Source: Phycisphaerales bacterium (GTDB taxonomy: Bacteria > Planctomycetota > Phycisphaerae > Phycisphaerales > UBA1924). From it: a DNA stretch of 64,000 nt. The notes below the pieces were generated by a model. It was not told the origin of the DNA. It saw only the letters and a list, made by a program, of their open reading frames with translations, and did not search any database. The stretch lies in NCBI GenBank assembly GCA_020831775.1, contig JAFIFZ010000033.1, positions 1 through 64,000 of the forward strand, in the 5' to 3' direction. Positions 8,111 through 18,143 of the stretch are shown here, piece by piece (the first letter of the stretch is position 1; every line of letters starts with the position of its first letter). Both the position numbers and the translations under genes were made by a program.

Positions 8111-8647
8111 ATGGCGAAGTCGATCGCGGAGGATTTCGACCCTTCCGGTCTCTCGTCGGCGGGACCTCCCATCTTTGTGAGGAAGGTGTCTCGCCGTCGC
8201 CACTGGCGAGGCGAGGACGGGATGACCTTGGACGAGCGCATTCATCATGCCGCCGCTGAGGTGTTCACCAACGACGATGGCCGCGTTAGCGTGTTCAAGG
8301 TGGAGAACGCCGACGACTTCTACCGCGTTGCGATTGGGCTCAACTCCGGGAGAGGGAGTCTCAAGGAACAGCTTGAGATTCTCGGAATCACTCCCGGCGA
8401 CATCGAAGCGTCTGGGCTCGCTCTGGAGCAAACTCCGGGCGACACGGACTGTCTCCACGCAAATGCGAGGCACTACGACATCATCCACGATGATGCAGCG
8501 ATCGAGCGTCTCGTTCGGCGTCTGGTTGATCAGGGTCGCCTCGACCATCGTTACAAGAAGCAGATGGAGCGAGCGGCTCAGTCGGCGCTCGCAATCGGTT
8601 GTCGGGCCACGGAATCGACGCTGCCTCAGTGCCAGTGCGAGATTTGA
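8111..8647 (+). CDS. Hypothetical protein, cassette gene 3
   Basis: The ATG begins on the base after the TAA of gene 2, with GAGGG four bases upstream, so the three genes form one translation-coupled operon. The 178-residue product is polar, with a basic patch near residues 24-33 (RKVSRRRHWR). A strand-rich middle follows (RVSVFKVENADDFYRVAIG), and then a helical segment with many charged residues. The C-terminus carries closely spaced cysteines (CQCEI). No known domain is recognised. Codon use and GC match genes 1 and 2, not the flanking housekeeping genes. Confidence 0.68.
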   Translation: MAKSIAEDFDPSGLSSAGPPIFVRKVSRRRHWRGEDGMTLDERIHHAAAEVFTNDDGRVSVFKVENADDFYRVAIGLNSGRGSLKEQLEILGITPGDIEASGLALEQTPGDTDCLHANARHYDIIHDDAAIERLVRRLVDQGRLDHRYKKQMERAAQSALAIGCRATESTLPQCQCEI

Positions 8648-8814
8648 CGAACACCTCCGCCACGTGATTATCGGGGAGCGCGTCGCGGTTGGTCTCAACT
8701 TCCGGAATCGTCTGCGCCTTGATCGTCTGCCCAAGCCCAGCCCCCACCCCCCTACCCTTGCACCCAACTCCACCACAGACCCGGGGCCTCTGCGTCCCGC
8801 AGGGGGTCATCTGA

Positions 8815-10488
8815 ATGGCCGAGCAGACACAGACCGGCGGGCTTTTGCAGCTCACCTCCGAGTACCTCCGCACCGAGGCGACGATCCGCCTGGGCGGGGG
8901 GGAGAAAGCCGCGCAGCGGCAGCACGAGAAGGGGCGGCTCACCGCCCGCGAGCGGGTCGGCCTGCTGCTCGATGAGCCCGGGTCGTTTCAAGAGCTCGGT
9001 CTGTGGGCGGCCTACGGCATGTACGCCGAGCACGGGGGGGCGCCCGGGGCCGGGGTGGTGACGGGGCCGGGGGTGATCCACGGGCGACGGTGGATGGTGA
9101 TCGCCAACGACGCGACGGTGAAGGCGGGCGCGTTTTTCCCGATGACCTGCAAGAAGATCATCCGGGCGCAGACGATCGCGCACGCGGCCCGGATGCCGCT
9201 GGTGTACCTGGTCGATTCGGCGGGCGTCTTCCTGCCCTTGCAGGAGGATGTGTTCCCCGACACCGACGACTTCGGGCGGATCTTCCGCAACAACGCGGTG
9301 ATGAGCGCCGAGGGGATCCCGCAGATCGCGGCGATCATGGGCTACTGCGTCGCGGGGGGCGGGTACCTGCCGGTGCTGTGCGACACCCTGCTGATGACCG
9401 AGGGGAGCGGGCTGTACCTGGCCGGGCCGGCGCTGGTGAAGGCCGCGATCGGGCAGCAGGTCAGCGATGAGGAGCTCGGCGGGGCGGAGATGCACGCGCA
9501 GATCTCCGGCACGATCGATTTCAGAGAGGCCGACGACAAGGCGTGCGTGCGCCGGATCCGGGGGCTGATCGAGAAGTACGGGTTTGAGGCTCGGACGCCG
9601 GCGAAGGTGAGCCGCCCGGCCCGGGACGCGTCGGACCTGTACACGCTGTTTACCGACAAGCCGGGCGAGCAGTACGACATCCTGGACATTCTCTCGTGCG
9701 TGGTCGACTCGCGGACGGCGCCCAACAGCGACGGGCACGAATCGCTCGAGCCGGAGCTGGACGAGTACAAGGCCGAGTACGGGCGTTCGCTGGTGTGCGC
9801 CTATGCCAAAATCGGCGGGCACGCCGTGGGGATCGTGGCCAACCAGGGCAAGCTGACCGAGCGTGCGATGGCGGGCGGGAAGGCGGGGCCCTCGAAGTCG
9901 ACGAACATGCCGCGGGTGATTTATGACGAATCGGCCGACAAGGCGGCGCGGTTCATCATGGACTGCAACCAGCGGAAGATCCCGCTGGTGTTCGTGCACG
10001 ACACGACGGGGTTCATGGTCGGCCGCGACAGCGAGCAAGGCGGGATCATCCGTGCGGGTGCGAAGATGGTCAACGCGATGAGCAACTGCGTGGTGCCGAA
10101 GATCGTGCTGATCATCGGCGGCAGCTACGGGGCGGGCAACTACGCGATGTGCGGGCGCGCGTTCGACCAGTTCGTCTCGATGGCGTGGCCGGGGTCGCGG
10201 TGCGCCGTGATGGGCGCCGCCCAGGCGACGGGGACGCTGGCGATGATCGAGCAGCGCTCGCGCGAGAGGCGGGGCGAGGAGATCGACGCGGAGACGCGCG
10301 ACCAGATCCTCGCGGCCGTCCGCGACAGCTACAACGAGCAGCAGGACATCCGCCACGGTGCGGCCCGGGGCTGGGTGGACCGGATCATCGAGCCGCACCG
10401 CACGCGGGAGGAGCTGATCGCGGCGCTGGAGAGCGCGTGGAACTGGGACTACAGCCGCGGGTTCAGGACGGGCGTGCTGCAGACCTGA
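8815..10488 (+). CDS. Acyl-CoA carboxylase, carboxyltransferase beta subunit (MCC/PCC type)
   Basis: The enzyme transfers carboxyl from carboxybiotin to an acyl-CoA such as methylcrotonyl- or propionyl-CoA. The 557-residue protein has the two crotonase-like halves expected of this family. The N-terminal half contains KGRLTARERVGLLLD, VIANDATVKAGAF and the LVDSAGVFLPLQ.E block. The C-terminal half contains FVHDTTGFMVG and the oxyanion region GGSYGAGNYAMCGRAF, then PGSRCAVMGAAQATGTL. The LPLQ(E)DVFPD stretch resembles methylcrotonoyl-CoA carboxylase beta chains, so leucine breakdown is the most likely role. The biotin-carrying alpha subunit is not in this window. AGGGGG precedes the ATG by about 10 bases. 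Confidence 0.9.
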   Translation: MAEQTQTGGLLQLTSEYLRTEATIRLGGGEKAAQRQHEKGRLTARERVGLLLDEPGSFQELGLWAAYGMYAEHGGAPGAGVVTGPGVIHGRRWMVIANDATVKAGAFFPMTCKKIIRAQTIAHAARMPLVYLVDSAGVFLPLQEDVFPDTDDFGRIFRNNAVMSAEGIPQIAAIMGYCVAGGGYLPVLCDTLLMTEGSGLYLAGPALVKAAIGQQVSDEELGGAEMHAQISGTIDFREADDKACVRRIRGLIEKYGFEARTPAKVSRPARDASDLYTLFTDKPGEQYDILDILSCVVDSRTAPNSDGHESLEPELDEYKAEYGRSLVCAYAKIGGHAVGIVANQGKLTERAMAGGKAGPSKSTNMPRVIYDESADKAARFIMDCNQRKIPLVFVHDTTGFMVGRDSEQGGIIRAGAKMVNAMSNCVVPKIVLIIGGSYGAGNYAMCGRAFDQFVSMAWPGSRCAVMGAAQATGTLAMIEQRSRERRGEEIDAETRDQILAAVRDSYNEQQDIRHGAARGWVDRIIEPHRTREELIAALESAWNWDYSRGFRTGVLQT

Positions 10489-10519
10489 GCGGGGTTTGGC
10501 GCCGATGTCGCGTTCGGAC

Positions 10520-12259
<1,740 letters not shown>

Positions 12260-12456
12260 GGCTTCCCCGGGGGTTCTACTGGCCGTCAATGACGCCCCAA
12301 GATCGACCCGCAACGCGTGCGAGTTGATCGCCCACGCTATCGGCGGGGAGACAAATACTGGGAAATCCCCCCGTCAGCGCCCCGTTCTGGGACGCAGACT
12401 CGCCGCATCAACAGAGTTCTTTCGTGCGGCAGATCCCCCGAACTTTGCCCAACGGC

Positions 12457-12485
12457 TTGACACCGGGCCGGATCGGGCCGATCAT
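12457..12485 (+). promoter_or_regulatory. Predicted sigma-70-type promoter of the ars operon
   Basis: A consensus -35 TTGACA is followed after 17 bases by GATCAT (4 of 6 to TATAAT). The -10 overlaps the left arm of an inverted repeat, so repression of arsR-arsC-arsM by ArsR binding is expected. The element is 25 bases from the arsR ATG. Confidence 0.6.
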
Positions 12486-12503
12486 TTCCTGGTTTCGGGA
12501 AAT
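12484..12503. promoter_or_regulatory. Candidate ArsR operator
   Basis: A perfect 6-bp inverted repeat, ATTTCC and GGAAAT with an 8-base spacer, overlaps the -10 box and ends 6 bases before the arsR start codon. Position and size suit a dimeric winged-helix ArsR repressor that lets go when trivalent arsenic binds. Its identity as the operator is inference. Confidence 0.5.
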
Positions 12504-12509
12504 ATCGAA

Positions 12510-12971
12510 ATGGAAGAACTCGTAGACATCGCCAAGGCCCTCGCAGACCAGACCCGCCTCCGCCTGCTGGCGGCGTGCCTGGAGGGGGAGTTGTGCGCCT
12601 GCCAGCTCATCGCGCTGGTCGGCCTGCCCAACTCCACCGTTTCGGGGCACCTGAACACGCTCAAGCGGGCGGGGCTGCTCTCTGCACGGCGCGAGGGCCG
12701 GTGGATGCACTACCGCCTCACCCCCGAGGCGGAGCGATCCCCGGCGGCGAGCGACGCTGTGGCGATGGTGCGGGCGGCTGCCGAACGCGAGCTGCAGCTC
12801 CGCGACGACCGACGCTCGATGAAGGCGATCTTGAAGCTCGAACCGGAGGAATTATGCCGGATGCAGCGGGAAGACCCCGGGTGCTGTTTCTCTGCACCGC
12901 AAACTCGTGCCGCAGCCAGATCGCAGAAGGCTGGGCGAGGGCGATCCACGGCAACCGGCTCGAAGCGGTGA
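12510..12971 (+). CDS. arsR: ArsR-family arsenical-responsive repressor
   Basis: This is a winged-helix repressor that releases its operator on binding As(III) or Sb(III). The 153-residue protein has the DQTRLRLL and NSTVSGHLNTLKRAGLL recognition helices and the wing GRWMHYRL. The metal site CAC (Cys29, Cys31) in GELCACQL corresponds to the classic ELCVC motif. Extra cysteines (116, 125, 126) lie near the C-terminus. Typical ArsR proteins are about 110-120 residues; here the last 39 residues are encoded by DNA that also encodes the start of arsC in another frame. The tail is low in complexity and may be dispensable. First gene of the ars operon, directly behind a promoter-operator. Confidence 0.9.
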   Translation: MEELVDIAKALADQTRLRLLAACLEGELCACQLIALVGLPNSTVSGHLNTLKRAGLLSARREGRWMHYRLTPEAERSPAASDAVAMVRAAAERELQLRDDRRSMKAILKLEPEELCRMQREDPGCCFSAPQTRAAARSQKAGRGRSTATGSKR

Positions 12972-13303
12972 GCGCGGGGGCCTCCCCCTCGACGCTCAAC
13001 CCGCTGGCGGTGCGGGTGATGGCCGAGGCGGGCGTGGACATCGGCTCGCACCGTTCCAAGAGCATCGAGGAAACCGACCCCGAGACGCTCGATCTAGTTG
13101 TCACGGTCTGCGCCGATGCGCACGAGAGCTGCCCGGTCTTCCCCGGTTCGGCGAGGGTCGTCCACAGAGGCTTCGACGACCCGCCGCGGCTGGCGAAGGA
13201 CGCAAAGAGCGAAGAGGAAGCCCTGCCCCACTACCGGCGCGTGCGAGACGAGATCCGCGCGTTTGTCGAACAAGAACTGCCGGAGCTGCTGAGCAGGGAC
13301 TGA
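12854..13303 (+). CDS. arsC: Thioredoxin-type arsenate reductase (LMW-phosphatase fold)
   Basis: The enzyme reduces arsenate to arsenite. The 149-residue protein has the CX5R nucleophile loop at Cys14-Arg20 (CTANSCR) and a redox pair Cys86/Cys93 (VCADAHESC). The acidic DDPP at Asp109 fits the general-acid loop. These match the B. subtilis-type thioredoxin-coupled enzyme closely in spacing. A GGAGGA ribosome site sits inside arsR and the gene overlaps the 3' end of arsR by 118 bases in another frame. Its arsenite product would be the substrate of the ArsM encoded 85 bases downstream. Confidence 0.93.
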   Translation: MPDAAGRPRVLFLCTANSCRSQIAEGWARAIHGNRLEAVSAGASPSTLNPLAVRVMAEAGVDIGSHRSKSIEETDPETLDLVVTVCADAHESCPVFPGSARVVHRGFDDPPRLAKDAKSEEEALPHYRRVRDEIRAFVEQELPELLSRD

Positions 13304-13387
13304 GCAGCCAGCCGCGGGCCCGCAGGCGATGTGTCCGGGCCGCAACGAACCACGCAAGCCGGGCACACCGCCCGGAGGAGATTCACC

Positions 13388-14218
13388 ATGAGTGCCGTCA
13401 ACAACCCCGACCGTGTCCGCGACACCGTCCGCGAGGGCTACGCCAAGATCGCCAGAGACGAGGGCGGATGCTGCGCGGGCACCTCCTGCTGCGGGACCTC
13501 CAGCGTCTCTGCACAGATCGGCTACGACCCCTCCGAGCTCGGCTCGCTGCCCGAGGGCGCCGACATGGGGCTTTCCTGCGGCAACCCAGGCGCGATCGCA
13601 TCGCTCATGCCCGGCGAGACCGTGATCGACCTGGGCAGCGGCGGCGGGCTGGACATCTTCCTCGCCGGGCCGAAGGTCGGCCCGACCGGACGCGCGATCG
13701 GGATCGACATGACGCCCGACATGCTTTCGAAGGCTCGCGCCGGCGTCGCTTCGTACCGCGATCGGACGGGGCTCGACAATGTCGAGTTCCGCCTCGGCGA
13801 GATCGAGCACATCCCGGCCGCCGACGCGACGGCCGACTGCGTGATCTCCAACTGCGTGCTGAACCTCTCGCCCGACAAGCCCCGGGTGTGGAGCGAGATC
13901 GCGCGGGTGCTCAAGCCCGGCGGTCGTGCCGCGATCAGCGACATGGCGCTGCTCCGCCCCCTGCCCGAGGATGTCGCGGGGATGATCGACAGCCTGATCG
14001 GCTGCATCTCCGGTGCGGTGACGGTCGACGAGACCCGGGCGATGATCGAGGCTTCGGGGCTGGACGTCGTCGAACTGACGCCCAAGGGCGAGTACATGAA
14101 GGCGCTGGAGCAATCCCGCGACCCGCTGTATCACAAGATCGCCTCGATGCTGCCCGAGGGCACGAGCCCGGCGGACTTTGTGACCAGCCTTGACATCAAG
14201 GCGCGCAAGCCCGCCTAA
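13388..14218 (+). CDS. arsM: Arsenite S-adenosylmethionine methyltransferase
   Basis: The enzyme methylates As(III), giving volatile or exportable methylarsenicals. The 276-residue class I methyltransferase has the SAM loop DLGSGGG (81-87) and the acidic GIDMT strand. The family cysteines are present: Cys64 (LSCGNP), Cys156 (ISNCVLNL) and Cys206 (IGCISGA). An N-terminal cluster CCAGTSCC (28-35) is also typical. GGAGGAG lies 9 bases before the ATG. The gene is third in the operon with arsR and arsC. With no arsenite pump gene alongside, methylation may be the main detoxification route of this locus. Confidence 0.93.
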   Translation: MSAVNNPDRVRDTVREGYAKIARDEGGCCAGTSCCGTSSVSAQIGYDPSELGSLPEGADMGLSCGNPGAIASLMPGETVIDLGSGGGLDIFLAGPKVGPTGRAIGIDMTPDMLSKARAGVASYRDRTGLDNVEFRLGEIEHIPAADATADCVISNCVLNLSPDKPRVWSEIARVLKPGGRAAISDMALLRPLPEDVAGMIDSLIGCISGAVTVDETRAMIEASGLDVVELTPKGEYMKALEQSRDPLYHKIASMLPEGTSPADFVTSLDIKARKPA

Positions 14219-14378
14219 GCCGGGCGCAAAGCTCACCGAATCTTCACGCGAACTTGACCGGTCCCGCAAACTCGACCGCGGGGTCTCCAGCTAGATTTTG
14301 CTGACGATCTCGGCAGACGCAGCCGTCCGGTTTGGGCGGGGCGATCCGAGCACGGATCGTCGCAAGAGAGAGACACCC

Positions 14379-15017
14379 ATGAAGCGTTCGATTCTCGCGT
14401 TGCTGGGCGTGGCCGGTCTGTCTGCCTCGGCTTTGTCGCAGGTGTACATCACCGAGTTCATGTACCAGGGCATCGGCGGCGCCAACACCGAGTTCATCGA
14501 GTTCACCAACTTCGGCCCCGGCCCGGTCGACTTCACCGGCTGGAGCTATGACGACGACAACCGTCGCCCCGGTCAGTTCGACCTCTCCGGGTTCGGGACC
14601 GTCGCGTTCGGCGAGTCGGTGGTCATCACGGAGATGGACCCCGAGGACTTCCGCACCCGCTGGGGCCTGAGCCCGAGCGTCAAGATTCTCGGACCGTTCA
14701 CCAACAACCTCGGCAGAAACGACGAGATCAACCTTTTCGACAACAACGGCGACCTCGTCGACCGGCTGGCCTACGGCGACCAGTTCTTCCCCGGCTCGCT
14801 CCGCCCCCGCTTCAACGGAGCGAACATCCCCTTCGCCTCGCTGGGCCAGAACGACCCGTTCGCGCTCGTCGAGTCGGCGCCCGGCGACATCTTCGGCTCG
14901 TTCGTCAACAGCGCGGGCGAAGCTGGCAACCCCGGCTCCTACTACATCATCCCCGCCCCGGGCGCCTTGGCGCTGCTGGGCATGGGCGGTCTGATCGGCC
15001 TTCGCCGCAAGCGCTGA
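14379..15017 (+). CDS. Secreted lamin-tail-domain protein with PEP-CTERM-like sorting tail
   Basis: The 212-residue exported protein has a Sec signal peptide (about 1-21, LALLGVAGLSASALSQ). The body is an all-beta lamin-tail-like domain: VYITEFMY, EFIEFTNFGPGPVDFTGW, and a distal strand NDEINLFDNNGDLVDRLAYGD. The C-terminus is a PEP-CTERM-type signal: PAPG, a hydrophobic helix, then RRKR. That tail should be recognised by an exosortase and the protein anchored or released at the cell surface. It stands alone with its own terminator. Confidence 0.88.
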   Translation: MKRSILALLGVAGLSASALSQVYITEFMYQGIGGANTEFIEFTNFGPGPVDFTGWSYDDDNRRPGQFDLSGFGTVAFGESVVITEMDPEDFRTRWGLSPSVKILGPFTNNLGRNDEINLFDNNGDLVDRLAYGDQFFPGSLRPRFNGANIPFASLGQNDPFALVESAPGDIFGSFVNSAGEAGNPGSYYIIPAPGALALLGMGGLIGLRRKR

Positions 15018-15043
15018 CGCCTTCGGCAACCACGAACACAAGA

Positions 15044-15080
15044 ACAGCCGCGCCCGTGTTGAAGGCGCGGCTGTTTCTTT
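15044..15080 (+). terminator. Rho-independent terminator
   Basis: A perfect 11-bp stem (ACAGCCGCGCC and complement) with a 9-base loop is followed by TTCTTT. It closes the lamin-tail gene and precedes the convergent pyrophosphatase-like gene. Confidence 0.8.
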
Positions 15081-15116
15081 GGGCTTCGATCCGACACCGG
15101 CGGGCGCACGCACCGC

Positions 15117-16427
15117 TTACGGGCGGACGGGCACGCCGGCCTCCGCCGGCATCGGCAATTCGACCGGCGGCATGACCGCCTGCGCCGACGGCGCGAAGCC
15201 CAGGATCTGCGCAACCGTCGGGTGCATCTGCATCGAGTGCATGCGTCCGAGGTCGATGCCGCCGAGGGGTGTGGGGTATCGCCAGATCACCGAGAAGCCG
15301 TACATGTCCGGGTTGGACTCCGGGTCGTACCCGTGCATCCCCAGCGGGCCGCCCTGCTCCTCTGGCGTTGACATCAGGCCCTCGACCCTGCGGCTGAAGG
15401 TGTAGCCCCGATCCATGATGACCACGAGGTCGCCGACCCGCCCCGGATGGCTGTAGCCGAGGCGTTCTGGAACGTCTTCGAAGCGGAACGCCTTGGCGAA
15501 AGAGTGCTTGTCGACTTCGGCGAGCATGGCCTCGATCGCGCGCCGGCGATCATGCTCCGGCTCGATGCCGCCGAGGTAGACATTGGCGACATTCCCGCTG
15601 TTGACCACGCGGATGTCGCGCCTGCCCTCGACGCCCAGGAGGACATTGGGGTTGACGATGTGCTCAACCTTGCTCATCCCGTGGTCGGTGGTCATGATGA
15701 AGTAGAGCTCGTCGTCGGGGTGCATCTTCTCCCGGCGGAGTTTCATGACCTCATCCAGAAAGCGGCCGACGAGGGCGTCGGCGTCGGCGATCACGCCCTC
15801 CATCTCCGGCGCGTCGGGGCCGTAGCGGTGGCCCGGGCTGTCGGTCGCGACGGCGTACCCCATCAGCAGTTGCAGGGGCTCGTCGCCCTCGTGTTCCCTC
15901 CAGGCGTCGAGGACTTGGCCGAGGCGGGCGTCGTCGCTCATGCGGGGGTTGTACCCGCTGCCGAAGCGGCTGGCGGTGACCCCGCCCTCCTGCGAGTGGG
16001 AGACGGGCCAGTCGAGCACGGCCGTCCGCACGCCCTGACGCTCGGCGGTGATCCAGATCGGCTCTGCGCCGAGCAGGCGCGACGGGCCGGGGTAGGCGAG
16101 GACCTCGCCCTCGTCGCGGCAGTAGAAAGCGTTGGCCGCGATGCCGTGCTGCGTGACGGGCGTGCCCGTCACCTGCGAGACATGGGCGGGGAAGGTCAGC
16201 GAGGGGAAGACGGGGACATAGGCGTGCGTGTACGCCCCTTCGGCCCGCAGGCGATCGAGCACGGGCGTTTCGGCCTTGTCGAGGTAGTCCCAGCGGAACC
16301 CGTCGATGCTGATCCAGACAACGACGGGGCCGGTCCGCTCACGCGCCGGCTCCGCCTCCAAAGAGGCTCGGGCGGGGAGCGCCGACATCACCAGCAGCAT
16401 CGCAACAACCAGGCATCGACTCAGCAT
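15117..16427 (-). CDS. Exported nucleotide pyrophosphatase/phosphodiesterase (alkaline phosphatase superfamily)
   Basis: This is a predicted extracytoplasmic metal-dependent phosphodiesterase. A signal peptide (about 1-22) is followed by the NPP-type fold: metal ligand Asp42 in WISIDGFRWDYL, and the nucleophile Thr78 in FPSLTFPAHVSQVTG. A TDSPGHRYGP block follows, then TTDHGM and the late LGMHGY motif. The 436-residue length fits the family. Substrates could be nucleotides, phosphodiesters or phospholipids; the sequence does not decide. It is a single gene, convergent with the lamin-tail gene and divergent from the lysine-rich protein gene. Confidence 0.88.
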   Translation of the reverse strand: MLSRCLVVAMLLVMSALPARASLEAEPARERTGPVVVWISIDGFRWDYLDKAETPVLDRLRAEGAYTHAYVPVFPSLTFPAHVSQVTGTPVTQHGIAANAFYCRDEGEVLAYPGPSRLLGAEPIWITAERQGVRTAVLDWPVSHSQEGGVTASRFGSGYNPRMSDDARLGQVLDAWREHEGDEPLQLLMGYAVATDSPGHRYGPDAPEMEGVIADADALVGRFLDEVMKLRREKMHPDDELYFIMTTDHGMSKVEHIVNPNVLLGVEGRRDIRVVNSGNVANVYLGGIEPEHDRRRAIEAMLAEVDKHSFAKAFRFEDVPERLGYSHPGRVGDLVVIMDRGYTFSRRVEGLMSTPEEQGGPLGMHGYDPESNPDMYGFSVIWRYPTPLGGIDLGRMHSMQMHPTVAQILGFAPSAQAVMPPVELPMPAEAGVPVRP

Positions 16428-16602
16428 CGGAGGCTCTCCAAAGTCGCGCGTGCGCCGGACTCCCGGACCGAGCGCGACACGACAGGGTAGTCTGGTGCGC
16501 ACACCCGGTGGCACGAAAAGGTTGGCGGTCCGAAGATGCGCGCTGTATGCTTCACCAGCGGCGGTCCACGACGGACGCCCATGAACGAACAGAGGTAACA
16601 CG

Positions 16603-17364
16603 ATGGCCATCAACATGCAGCGAGCCAGGACCCTTTGCACCGCCAGCGAGTACGAACTCGTCAGAGCCAGCGGGAAGCGAGAGATCGGGACGCTCACCCC
16701 CGCGCGGCTCCGCCAGAAGGTCTCCCGCGCCCGCAAGCTCCGCGACAAGTACCGCAGCCTCGCCGCACGCCAGACCGGCGAAATGCGGGGCAAACGCGCC
16801 CCGCGTTCGGGCAAGCCCGCGGGCGACAACCGCAATACCGAGACCAAGGCCGAGCTCTTCCAGGAGGCGCTCGACCGGTTCGAGGAGGCCCTGGCGAAGA
16901 CCGGCGAGACCCCCGCGGCCACCCCCGCCCACAAGAAGGTCACGCGCCGCAGAAGCCGGACCGACGCCGGCACAACCGACGCCCCCGCGACGAGAAAGAC
17001 CTCGAAGAAGGTCCGCAAGAAGGCTTCGAAGAAGCCCGCCAAGAAGTCCAAGAAGAAGGCCGCCCGCAAAAAATCGTCGGCTCGCAAGGGGACCGGGGCC
17101 GCGGCTCTCCGCTCGTCGGCAGGAGGCATGGGCAAGAAGACCTCCCGGAAGAAGTCTGCAAAGAAAGCCCTCCCCGGCCGCAACCCGCTGAAGGCCGAGC
17201 CCGCGCCGCAGGCCGCCATCGAGACCGGGCGGAAGAAGACCTCCAAGGCATCGCGGGGCGCCCGCAAGGACAAGCACTTCGCCGAGAGCGGCATCGCCAA
17301 AAACGTTCGGGGCGTCGCGGGCAAGACCCGTCGCAACCAGGCCAAGCGCGACAGCCGCGGCTGA
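16603..17364 (+). CDS. Lysine-rich, histone-H1-like basic protein
   Basis: The 253-residue protein has a structured-looking N-terminal part (about 1-105). Its opening resembles a short DNA- or rRNA-binding helical domain: LTPARLRQKVSRARKLRDKY, then an acidic helix TKAELFQEALDRFEEAL. From about 110 to the end it is a Lys/Arg/Ala/Ser-rich tail with many KKxxKK units, very like the tails of bacterial histone-H1-like proteins. It probably binds nucleic acid and may help compact the nucleoid; this is inference from composition. A strong terminator follows, and the gene is not in an operon. Confidence 0.75.
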   Translation: MAINMQRARTLCTASEYELVRASGKREIGTLTPARLRQKVSRARKLRDKYRSLAARQTGEMRGKRAPRSGKPAGDNRNTETKAELFQEALDRFEEALAKTGETPAATPAHKKVTRRRSRTDAGTTDAPATRKTSKKVRKKASKKPAKKSKKKAARKKSSARKGTGAAALRSSAGGMGKKTSRKKSAKKALPGRNPLKAEPAPQAAIETGRKKTSKASRGARKDKHFAESGIAKNVRGVAGKTRRNQAKRDSRG

Positions 17365-17393
17365 TCCGGCGAGCCACGCCGACCGAAACAAAC

Positions 17394-17432
17394 AGCCCCC
17401 GCGAGGATCACCTCGCGGGGGCTTTCGCTTTT
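17394..17432 (+). terminator. Rho-independent terminator
   Basis: A perfect 13-bp stem (AGCCCCCGCGAGG and complement) with an ATCA loop is followed by TTCGCTTTT. It ends the lysine-rich protein gene. Confidence 0.88.
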
Positions 17433-17465
17433 GCTTGACGCTGGGTCGGGCCGAGGCCCGAGCCA

Positions 17466-18143
17466 TCAGCGGCGCCGACGGATCGCCGCGAGGCCCGCGA
17501 TCAGTCCGAGCGCGGCCGTGCCCGGGGCGGGCACCAGCGCGAAGTTGTCGACATCGAAACGAACATCGATGTTCTGCCCGGCGAGGTTGGCCGGGGGCTC
17601 GAAGCCGAGCTGGATGTTGCCGATGTTGCTGAAGATCGCCTGGTAGGTCAACCCGCCGAGCGAGATGATGTCCGGGCTGCCCTCGGTCAGGTCGATCGAG
17701 ATGGTCGTCCAGACACCCGGCTGCACCTGGAAGGCGGTCTCGGTCGAGGCGCCGCGGTTGGCCGGCGTCGCGAAGCGACCGGTCAGCGCGACCGCCTCGG
17801 GCGCGTCGTGGCGGATGTCGAACGAGACGCCGGTGACGCCCGCGCCGATCCAGTCGCCCGCGTACGCGCTGTTCGACGAGTTGAAGTTCGTCTGGGCCCT
17901 GATCACGACCGGCGGGAAGCCACCGGTGAAGTTGGTCAGGTTGTAGACGCTGGAGGCGTACGCCGAGCCGTCGGGCCCGCCGGTGGGGAACCAGTCCAGC
18001 TCGGCCGAGCCGTCGAAGTTCCGCCAGTTGGCGGCGCCGGTGTCGAAGGTCTCGATGAAGTCGAGCAGGTTGGCGCTGGCGGTCGAGGCGATCGCGAACG
18101 ACACAAGAGCGCCGCCGGCGGCGATCCGGGTACGGGTCGTCAT
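17466..18143 (-). CDS. Secreted protein with PEP-CTERM-like sorting tail
   Basis: The 225-residue exported protein has a signal peptide (about 1-24) and an all-beta, Asn/Phe/Thr-rich body that looks like a carbohydrate-binding or choice-of-anchor jelly-roll domain (FETFDTGAANWRNF, VSFDIRHDA, WTTISIDLTEG). It ends with PAPG, a hydrophobic stretch and RRRR, the same sorting architecture as the lamin-tail protein 3 kb away. Both would depend on the same exosortase system, which is not in this window. Its surface role is unknown. Confidence 0.85.
   Translation of the reverse strand: MTTRTRIAAGGALVSFAIASTASANLLDFIETFDTGAANWRNFDGSAELDWFPTGGPDGSAYASSVYNLTNFTGGFPPVVIRAQTNFNSSNSAYAGDWIGAGVTGVSFDIRHDAPEAVALTGRFATPANRGASTETAFQVQPGVWTTISIDLTEGSPDIISLGGLTYQAIFSNIGNIQLGFEPPANLAGQNIDVRFDVDNFALVPAPGTAALGLIAGLAAIRRRR

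Noticed and set aside
8648-8814. Search for a second tRNA-Arg 3'-end copy (attachment site) after the cassette
   Set aside because: No copy of the T arm or acceptor sequence seen up to the carboxylase gene, so I do not call an att site or an integrative element.
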